Part shown: piece after piece, positions 1 to 4,436 of the stretch | Layout: the number at the start of each line of letters is the position of its first letter | Numbering within the stretch: the first letter of the stretch is position 1 | Assembly: GCA_002507085.1 (NCBI GenBank) | Contig: DAYW01000052.1 | Span: forward strand, 19,519 to 25,796 | Reading direction: 5' to 3' | Length of the DNA: 6,278 bases | Source of the DNA: an archaeon UBA168 | GTDB lineage: Archaea > Thermoproteota > Thermoprotei_A > Marsarchaeales > UBA168 | Program-made: the position numbers and the translations under genes | The notes under the pieces: generated by a model | The model's database searches: none | What the model saw: the letters and a program-made list of their open reading frames with translations, nothing else | What the model was told of the DNA's origin: nothing

Positions 1-53
1 GTTATGGTTCCTGTCTCGTAAGAATAATCATAAAGCTTGTGAACTTCCGACAA
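1..53 (-). CDS. rps27ae: Small ribosomal subunit protein eS31 (S27ae), N-terminal fragment cut by window edge
   Basis: The reading frame begins with TTG at 53-51, one base after the rps24e stop, and runs off the left edge. Its 17 readable residues are MSEVHKLYDYSYETGTI. The KLYDYSYETGTI stretch resembles the start of archaeal S27ae, which continues in known members with a KNRKCPRCG zinc ribbon that would lie outside this window. S24e followed by S27ae is a common archaeal gene pair, and this supports the call. The protein is a small zinc-binding component of the 30S subunit. The start is inferred: TTG is the only start-type codon between the rps24e stop and the recognisable sequence, and TTG starts recur in this window. 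The fragment is too short for certainty without the adjoining sequence. Confidence 0.72.
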   Translation of the reverse strand, partial: MSEVHKLYDYSYETGTI

Positions 54-54
54 C

Positions 55-372
55 TCACTTCGCCCCCTGAGCCGAAGCCTGCTGTGCTGGGGCGCCTTGC
101 CCCTCCTTTTTGCCCTCAAGCCTTTTGAGGTAGTGCTGGTACTCGACGCGCTTCAGAATCGCAGCGTCATCGTAAACGTTTGCGGCTACCACGACAACCG
201 TTTCGCCGTATTCCTGTTTTATCTCCTTTATCACAATCCTGTCTTCAGGGACGTGCAAAGCAGAGGCTACCAAAGACAGTACCTGCTTTCTGCTCGGGGT
301 GGGACCCTGGGTAGAGAACCTCAGGGTCACCTCTCTTCTTCCTAGGACGTTGTTTCTGAAATCCCTAATCAC
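55..372 (-). CDS. rps24e: Small ribosomal subunit protein eS24 (S24e)
   Basis: This 105-residue protein of the archaeal/eukaryotic 30S subunit is recognised by the family pattern LGRREV near residue 10, then TPSRKQVL near residues 25-32, then the IKEIKQEYGET and ANVYDD segments in the second half. The last 20 or so residues are a low-complexity Gly/Ala/Gln/Lys tail, probably disordered. The start is GTG at 372-370, one base after the stop of the DUF359 gene. No ATG, GTG or TTG lies upstream in this frame before a stop, although the encoded residues just before it (EEIS) resemble the first strand of homologues, so the N-terminus looks slightly short. It sits in a minus-strand run, DUF359 then S24e then S27ae, with one-base gaps, implying one transcript and coupled translation. 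Confidence 0.95.
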   Translation of the reverse strand: MIRDFRNNVLGRREVTLRFSTQGPTPSRKQVLSLVASALHVPEDRIVIKEIKQEYGETVVVVAANVYDDAAILKRVEYQHYLKRLEGKKEGQGAPAQQASAQGAK

Positions 373-373
373 G

Positions 374-907
374 CTAATCTCTTCTGGCGACCTGCATCCT
401 CTCCAATATCTTTAACGCCTCTTCCTTTTTAGCGTTACCCGTGACCAAAACGACGCCCCTGTTAGGCTGCCCGTAAAGCGTTACCGTTGACGAGGGAAAA
501 AGCGCTATTATGGGAAGCGCCAAGAGGTCTTCTTCCCCATCCACCATTATCCAGAACCTGCAAGAGCGATTTACCTTCTGCGAAATCTCCTTGATAACCG
601 AAAGGGATTCATCAGAGATCGTTCCGGGGGGGTTGTGCACCTCAAAGACGACATAACCGCTTTCCGCCTTACTTAGTCCAGAATCCTTCCTAAGCGTCTT
701 GCCATCGGTCACGGCCAGGTTTGGAAGAAGGCCGTTCTTCAGCAGATAACTTGTAACCACGTCCCCAACGCTGCAGATAACGGCTTCTCCCGCCATCCTC
801 CTTAAAAGATTAGGAAGACCTTCCAGTTTGCTTCCCTCGTAAAGCTCGCCAAAGGGCTTACGCATTATTTCCAGGTCTTGCGGAAGTGGCACGTAAACCA
901 AGCCCAT
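374..907 (-). CDS. GTP-dependent dephospho-CoA kinase (DUF359 family)
   Basis: This is the archaeal enzyme for the last step of coenzyme A synthesis, phosphorylation of dephospho-CoA using GTP; it is unrelated to bacterial CoaE. Family motifs are all visible: RKPFGELYEG (residues 16-25), VGDVVTSYLL (47-56), DGKTLR (68-73), HNPPGTIS (91-98), VDGEEDLLALP (122-132) and YGQPNRGVV (145-153), including the acidic residues of the presumed active site. I chose the ATG at 907, giving 177 residues, the usual family length. The frame stays open to another ATG at 1009, but those extra 34 residues resemble nothing in the family, and a good TATA box (TTTATAAG, 933-926) lies inside them, suggesting a leaderless transcript starting near 907. 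It is the first gene of the run leading into rps24e and rps27ae. Confidence 0.93.
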   Translation of the reverse strand: MGLVYVPLPQDLEIMRKPFGELYEGSKLEGLPNLLRRMAGEAVICSVGDVVTSYLLKNGLLPNLAVTDGKTLRKDSGLSKAESGYVVFEVHNPPGTISDESLSVIKEISQKVNRSCRFWIMVDGEEDLLALPIIALFPSSTVTLYGQPNRGVVLVTGNAKKEEALKILERMQVARRD

Positions 908-925
908 GAGTTCTCGGCGCCATGA

Positions 926-933
926 CTTATAAA
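926..933 (-). promoter_or_regulatory. Archaeal TATA box for the DUF359-rps24e-rps27ae operon
   Basis: TTTATAAG on the minus strand, centred about 22-23 nt before the ATG at 907. With no Shine-Dalgarno sequence before that ATG, a leaderless or nearly leaderless transcript is inferred. The spacing is a few bases shorter than the usual 26-27 from TATA centre to transcription start, but similar spacing is seen before rpoE' at 1694. Confidence 0.55.
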
Positions 934-1034
934 CGTGAAGCGTACCTAGAAAAACGCAATACGCATCATCCACGCCAGGTTGTCGATTGCGCACCGCATT
1001 GAAGTTCATTGCCTAATGCCTTTTACGTTACCGT

Positions 1035-1043
1035 GAATATAAC
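1035..1043 (+). promoter_or_regulatory. Possible TATA box for the D-lyxose isomerase-like gene
   Basis: GAATATAAC on the plus strand, centred about 22 nt before the ATG at 1061. It lies directly before the other candidate ATG at 1046, so if it is the real promoter element the protein must start at 1061. On the minus strand the same bases read GTTATATTC, about 30 nt before the ATG at 1009, so they could instead serve a longer DUF359 transcript. A weaker T-rich element, CCTTTTACG (1019-1027), would suit the 1046 start. Confidence 0.35.
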
Positions 1044-1060
1044 TTATGGATAACGACGTA

Positions 1061-1573
1061 ATGCGCTTAAAGGTAAAAGAAAAAGCTCTTGACATCTTGA
1101 AGAAGGCATGCATAGCTGTAACTGATGAAGAAGTCAATAACATGGAAATCACTGACTTTGGCCTTGGCCACCTGGAACAGGTTGGCTTGCAGCTGATCGT
1201 CTACGTAAACAACGACAGATACTGCGCCAAAGAGTTGATCATGTTACCGGGGCAAACGTGCCCAGAGCACAGGCATCCTCCTGTAAACGGAAGACAGGGC
1301 AAACAGGAGACATTTAGATGCCGTTGGGGGAAGGTCTACCTTTTTGTTGAGGGAAAGGAGGAAAAGCAACCCGATGTAAAACCCCCCTTGAGACCCGAAT
1401 ACTACACTGCCAGACGCCAAATACTCCTTCTGCCAGCCCAGCAGTACACGATCCCTCCCAATACCAAGCACTGGTTCCAAGCAGGTGATGATGGAGCTGT
1501 GATTTCAGAGTTCTCGTCCACAAGCACTGATGAATATGATGTGTTCACCGACCCCATGGTTCGCAGAAAGTGA
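1061..1573 (+). CDS. Cupin-type D-lyxose ketol-isomerase-like protein (YdaE type)
   Basis: This single-domain metal-dependent cupin resembles D-lyxose isomerases, which interconvert D-lyxose and D-xylulose (often also D-mannose and D-fructose). The diagnostic core is PGQTCPEHRHPPVNG followed by GKQETFRCRWGKVYLFVEG, then YTIPPNTKHWFQAG. Counting from the ATG at 1061 the metal ligands are His70, His72, Glu83 and His137, all present, so it should be active. The C-terminal EFSSTSTDEYDVFTDPMV is also typical. Length is 170 residues from 1061, or 175 from an in-frame ATG at 1046; I prefer 1061 because a TATA-like box abuts 1046 and the first helix then has family-like length. It is a lone plus-strand gene with its own promoter, metabolically unrelated to its neighbours. 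True substrate cannot be read from sequence. Confidence 0.88.
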   Translation: MRLKVKEKALDILKKACIAVTDEEVNNMEITDFGLGHLEQVGLQLIVYVNNDRYCAKELIMLPGQTCPEHRHPPVNGRQGKQETFRCRWGKVYLFVEGKEEKQPDVKPPLRPEYYTARRQILLLPAQQYTIPPNTKHWFQAGDDGAVISEFSSTSTDEYDVFTDPMVRRK

Positions 1574-1693
1574 CTCCCTAATTTGGGCCTCTTGCACTGC
1601 AAACCCATCGGAGTTATGAATAGGAGCAGTTCAGATCGGCAAGCTCGGGCATCTTCGTAGCAAAAGCGATAAAAAGTAGGACGTGTTTACATT
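1574..1693. other. Intergenic region between isomerase gene and rpoE'
   Basis: 120 nt with no credible reading frame. I looked for a tRNA T-loop with matching arms, paired C/D boxes and a T-rich terminator and found none convincing. Its right end holds the rpoE' TATA box. A short inverted repeat TTGCA-C-TGCAA (near 1591-1601) has a one-base loop and is not meaningful by itself. Confidence 0.5.
1668..1677 (+). promoter_or_regulatory. TATA box of the rpoE'-spt4 operon
   Basis: GATAAAAAGT, preceded by a purine-rich stretch (CAAAAGC) in the place of a BRE. Its centre is about 22 nt before the rpoE' ATG at 1694. There is no Shine-Dalgarno sequence before that ATG, so the transcript is probably leaderless. 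Confidence 0.5.
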
Positions 1694-2284
1694 ATGTTTT
1701 ACGTCTGCAAAGTGAGCGACTTGGTAAAAGTGCCGGCCGTCCTCTTCGGAAATCCACTGGAAGACGCCGTGACCACGGCCCTTAGGGAAAAGTACGTCGG
1801 CAAGGTAATAAACGAGGACATAGGTATAGTGCTGCAAGTGCTTGACGTTCAGGCCTCCGAAGAGGGAAAGATACCCATAGGACAGGGCGTGACCTATCAT
1901 GAAGCATCGTTTTCCCTTCTAACCTACCGCCCCCTGGAAAGGGAAATCGTTGAGGGAGAAGTCGTTGCAGTTGAAGAATACGGCATACATGTCAGAATAG
2001 GCCCAATTGAAGGGGTAGCCCACCAATCCCAGCTCATGGATGATTACGTCGACTTCGACCCACGGGGCGGTAAGTACATAGGAAGAAATACGAAGAAAAC
2101 CATAGAGAGAGGAGACCTAGTAAGGGCAAGGATAATAACGGCAAGCGTGCACGAGGGCGACTCAAGCGACGTCAAGGTGAGCCTAACGCTGAGGCAGCCC
2201 GGCCTCGGTAGCCTACAATGGCTTGCAGCGGAAAAGCAGCAGGAGGAAAAGCAGCAGGCACAGGCCAAGGGTGGACAGCGTTGA
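1694..2284 (+). CDS. rpoE: DNA-directed RNA polymerase subunit Rpo7 (RpoE')
   Basis: This is the archaeal counterpart of eukaryotic Rpb7, which with Rpo4 forms the stalk of RNA polymerase and binds emerging RNA. The N-terminal RNP-like domain runs from the start (MFYVCKVSDLVKVPAVLFG) to about residue 80. An S1/OB-fold domain follows, with EGEVVAVEEYGIHVRIG, then GVAHQSQLMDDY, and a closing strand DVKVSLTLRQPGLGSLQWL. At 196 residues it is slightly longer than usual because of a Gln/Glu/Lys-rich tail (EKQQEEKQQAQ) encoded by a 15-nt direct repeat. The ATG at 1694 fits the conserved N-terminus exactly and lies just behind a TATA box. The stop TGA (2282-2284) overlaps the TTG start of spt4, so the two are translationally coupled. 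Confidence 0.96.
   Translation: MFYVCKVSDLVKVPAVLFGNPLEDAVTTALREKYVGKVINEDIGIVLQVLDVQASEEGKIPIGQGVTYHEASFSLLTYRPLEREIVEGEVVAVEEYGIHVRIGPIEGVAHQSQLMDDYVDFDPRGGKYIGRNTKKTIERGDLVRARIITASVHEGDSSDVKVSLTLRQPGLGSLQWLAAEKQQEEKQQAQAKGGQR
2230..2258 (+). repeat. 15-nt-period direct repeat in the rpoE' tail
   Basis: GGAAAAGCAGCAGG occurs at 2230-2243 and again at 2245-2258, encoding EKQQ twice. It lengthens the polar C-terminal tail of Rpo7 and looks like a slippage duplication. It is in frame and leaves the S1 domain untouched. Confidence 0.75.
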
Positions 2285-2472
2285 AGGCCTGCGTTCGGTG
2301 TAAGGCCCTTGTTCCAGATGACACAAACATATGCCCAGTATGCGGTGGGCGGGAGTTCTCAGATAGGTGGGATGGGATAGTAGCCGTACTCGATCCAGAT
2401 AACTCAAAGGTAGCGTCTATGCTTGGCATAAAGAAGGCTGGGCTTTACGCTCTTAAGGTCAGAACGCGATGA
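2281..2472 (+). CDS. spt4: Transcription elongation factor Spt4 (RpoE'')
   Basis: This 63-residue zinc-ribbon protein partners Spt5 (the archaeal NusG homologue) to make RNA polymerase processive. Two Cys pairs, CVRC (residues 4-7) and CPVC (18-21), form the zinc site; they are followed by DRWDGIVAVLDPDNSKVASMLGIKKAGLYALKVR, which carries the Spt5-contacting acidic strand typical of the family. The frame is open from 2218, but the start is taken as TTG at 2281, because archaeal Spt4 begins directly before the first Cys pair and AAGGGTGG (2267-2274) is a well-placed Shine-Dalgarno sequence. The TTG overlaps the rpoE' stop, giving the classic rpoE'-spt4 pair. Its 3' end overlaps the convergent PIN gene by 28 bp. 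Confidence 0.93.
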   Translation: MKACVRCKALVPDDTNICPVCGGREFSDRWDGIVAVLDPDNSKVASMLGIKKAGLYALKVRTR

Positions 2473-2846
2473 GCTCGGCCGGGCGCCGAATAACGCAGTT
2501 TCCGCCCGGCGTGAGAAATGACAGGTATCCCATAAGTTCTAACTGCCCGCGAGAGCGATAGATCATCCGAGGCAAGTATCCAGTTTCCAAGCCTGGCCCT
2601 CCTTATCATGAAGTTATCTGCATAGGCATCCTCAGATGGGATAAGAGCGTATTTAGATGCCAGAAAGAGCGCAGGCATGGAAACTTCCTTGGGAAACCTC
2701 TTTAGCTCCCTTATCACAGGTTCTGGGACGTAGCCCTTGTAAGGGCCCACGATGGTCTCGATCATGAAGTCCAGATCAGAGCGCACATCAAGCGAGTTTA
2801 TCAGAAAGCTCGTGTCAAACACGACCTTCTTCTTAGAATTGCTCAT
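2445..2846 (-). CDS. PIN-domain protein of the archaeal FCF1/UTP23-like type encoded next to eIF2-gamma
   Basis: This 133-residue PIN-fold protein is probably a metal-dependent RNase. Catalytic acids are in place: Asp11 in VVFDTSFLI, Glu47 in PEPVIRELKR, Asp77 in YADNFMIRRA and Asp94/Asp95 in LASDDLSLSRA. Known relatives act in rRNA processing or as toxins; the solitary single-copy setting after eIF2-gamma in archaeal ribosomal clusters favours a housekeeping RNA role, which is inference. No antitoxin gene is adjacent. The ATG at 2846 lies two bases after the eIF2-gamma stop and places the first beta strand at the N-terminus; the frame remains open upstream to 2888, but those 14 residues overlap eIF2-gamma and do not look like part of the fold. 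The last 20 residues read through a GC-rich hairpin and into the convergent spt4 end. Confidence 0.85.
   Translation of the reverse strand: MSNSKKKVVFDTSFLINSLDVRSDLDFMIETIVGPYKGYVPEPVIRELKRFPKEVSMPALFLASKYALIPSEDAYADNFMIRRARLGNWILASDDLSLSRAVRTYGIPVISHAGRKLRYSAPGRAHRVLTLRA
2478..2510. other. GC-rich inverted repeat at the convergent operon boundary
   Basis: GCCGGGCG (2478-2485) pairs perfectly over 8 bp with CGCCCGGC (2503-2510), leaving a 17-nt loop. It starts five bases after the spt4 stop and lies inside the end of the PIN gene. There is no T run after it on either strand, so it is not a standard terminator. It could stabilise the 3' end of either convergent transcript or block read-through. 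Confidence 0.5.
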
Positions 2847-2848
2847 AG

Positions 2849-4081
2849 TTAAAAGCGTTCCACCGTCCCATATCCTGAGAGCCTCCACCGGTTCCTGACC
2901 CTCCTGCTTATGGCAACCGTCTGCCCTTTTTCAAGGATAACCGGCCTCTTAAACGCTGCTTCATAGGCTCCCTTCGATGTCTGCCTGAAGTTCGCCAGCA
3001 CCAAAGCGGGGCCAGCCTCAACGAGCACTTCCTCTGACGGGGCTATGGGAGTTACCTTAAGCGGCTCGCTTGTGCCTAAAACCGTTTCGAAGAGCTTCAA
3101 GGTCATGACGGCTTTAGTGACGGCTTTTTCTTCTTGCCCTTTTCTAAAAACTACCTGGCCCACCAACCTGTCGGCCTTCGAGTACGAGGGATCCAGGTCG
3201 GTGGATATAGCCAGAAGGCCTCCAGGCATGGCTTCCTTAACTTCGGTATCCATGTGCATGGAAACCGCCACGGTTTCAAGCGGTCTGTAGTTACCCTTGC
3301 TGTCCTTTACGCCCGGCATTATCACGAGCTCATCGCCAACGGACAGCTTTCCGCTTACCAGCGAGCCGCCCACCGTTGCCCCCTTAAGCGATGCGATGTC
3401 CGAACCTGGCTTATTTATGTCGAAAGACCTGGTGACGTAAAACTTTGGCGGCGCATCGACATCAACAAGGGGCGGCTTGAAAAGCTCGTACATGGCCTCA
3501 AGAAGCACGTCTATGTTCAGGTTATCCACGGCGGAAACGGGTATAATTGGGGCATTTTCGGCCCATGTCCCCTTCAAGAACGACCTAATCTGGTTGTAGT
3601 TCTTCATGGCTTGCTCCTCCGTGACTACATCGACCTTGGTTTGAACGACGATCAGCTGCCTTACGCCCATTATCGTAAGGGCCGCAAAGTGCTCGACCGT
3701 TTGCGGCTGAGGGCAGTCCTCGTTTGCCGCGATAACAAGTAAGGCCGCGTTCATAACGGCAGCTCCGCTTAGCATTGTGGCCATAAGCACCTCATGGCCA
3801 GGCGCGTCGATTATTGAGATCTTCCTAACAAGCTCCGTCTTGGAGCCGCAGTGAGGACAAACGTCGCTGGTGGAAAAGGAAAGAGGAGCCGGACAACGAG
3901 GACACTTCATTATCCTCATGTTGGCGTAGCCCAGCTTGATGGTCATACCTCTCTTCATTTCCTCGCTGTGCCTGCCAGTCCACACCCCCGTAAGCGCTTG
4001 AACAAGAGTGGTTTTTCCGTGGTCTACGTGACCAACCACCCCGACGTTGATGATCGGGGCCTCCACCAGCGATTTCTTCAA
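2849..4081 (-). CDS. eif2g: Translation initiation factor 2 subunit gamma (aIF2-gamma)
   Basis: This GTPase subunit of aIF2 carries initiator Met-tRNA to the small ribosomal subunit. Numbering from the TTG at 4081 (410 residues): P-loop GHVDHGKT (17-24), switch I RGMTIKLGY (44-52), zinc knuckle CPRC (60-63) plus CPHC (75-78), G3 DAPGH (92-96), G4 TKVD (148-151) and G5 VSA. Domains II and III follow, with KPGSDIASLKGATVGGSL and the C-terminal RRVRNRWRLSGYGTV. The G4 motif has Thr where most relatives have Asn. The start is ambiguous: GTG at 4090 is in frame, but it lies inside AGGTG (4092-4088), a good Shine-Dalgarno for the TTG at 4081, which I therefore prefer. It follows rps6e closely and is followed two bases later by the PIN gene; alpha and beta subunits are not in the window. 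Confidence 0.96.
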   Translation of the reverse strand: MKKSLVEAPIINVGVVGHVDHGKTTLVQALTGVWTGRHSEEMKRGMTIKLGYANMRIMKCPRCPAPLSFSTSDVCPHCGSKTELVRKISIIDAPGHEVLMATMLSGAAVMNAALLVIAANEDCPQPQTVEHFAALTIMGVRQLIVVQTKVDVVTEEQAMKNYNQIRSFLKGTWAENAPIIPVSAVDNLNIDVLLEAMYELFKPPLVDVDAPPKFYVTRSFDINKPGSDIASLKGATVGGSLVSGKLSVGDELVIMPGVKDSKGNYRPLETVAVSMHMDTEVKEAMPGGLLAISTDLDPSYSKADRLVGQVVFRKGQEEKAVTKAVMTLKLFETVLGTSEPLKVTPIAPSEEVLVEAGPALVLANFRQTSKGAYEAAFKRPVILEKGQTVAISRRVRNRWRLSGYGTVERF

Positions 4082-4097
4082 TTCTACCACCTATCGC

Positions 4098-4436
4098 TCA
4101 AGGCTTCTTAGGCTCCTGTTCCGCCACAACAGCCATGTTTACCTGAACGACGTCTTCGGTTATCGTATTGCCTCTGACCCACTTCTTTTCCCTTCCGCCT
4201 TTTTTCTTAACGTAGATCTGCTTTTTAATGCCGCCCTGAAGCCAAGGAATCATGGGAAAGCCGCTCTTATCGCTTCCCCCCGTTATTTTGAGCACCTGCT
4301 TTGGAAGGCCAAAGAGGTCGCCTGCTAGCTCGTCCCCAATCTTCATGCCAATAAGCGTGTTAGCAGCCGGCCCTTTCGCCTCAACGGTCGTTGTCTTTCC
4401 CTTGCCATCGGATATGTTGACTTTGAACTCAGGCAA
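4098..4436 (-). CDS. rps6e: Small ribosomal subunit protein eS6 (S6e)
   Basis: This 112-residue 30S subunit protein is identified by MPEFKVNISDGKGKT at the start, GGSDKSGFPMIP at 54-65, and WVRGNTITEDVVQVNM near the C-terminus. Compared with the archaeal family as I remember it, the loop between the GFPM block and RGNTI is shortened: the usual GPGYRP-type segment is missing and replaced by a Lys/Gly-rich stretch (VKKKGGREKK). The start is TTG at 4436-4434; the next residues match the family N-terminus exactly. The gene overlaps the infB stop by 8 nt and precedes eif2g by 16 nt, so it is in the same operon. The infB-rps6e-eif2g order links three small-subunit or initiation components. Confidence 0.95.
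   Translation of the reverse strand: MPEFKVNISDGKGKTTTVEAKGPAANTLIGMKIGDELAGDLFGLPKQVLKITGGSDKSGFPMIPWLQGGIKKQIYVKKKGGREKKWVRGNTITEDVVQVNMAVVAEQEPKKP

Noticed and set aside
1485..1533. Box C-like sequences GTGATGA (1485-1491) and CTGATGA (1527-1533) suggesting a C/D box guide RNA.
   Set aside because: They lie inside conserved isomerase codons and there are no properly ordered D/D' boxes or terminal stem.
1574..1693. A tRNA or other RNA gene in the gap before rpoE' (GTTCAGATC looks like a T-loop).
   Set aside because: No matching T-arm, acceptor stem or anticodon arm can be folded around it on either strand.
2478..2510. The hairpin in the PIN gene as a second BHB intron.
   Set aside because: It is an uninterrupted 8-bp stem without paired 3-nt bulges, and the reading frame is continuous through it.
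3134..3742. Long plus-strand reading frame of about 200 codons.
   Set aside because: It is antisense to the strongly conserved eIF2-gamma gene, shows no family resemblance and has no start signals.
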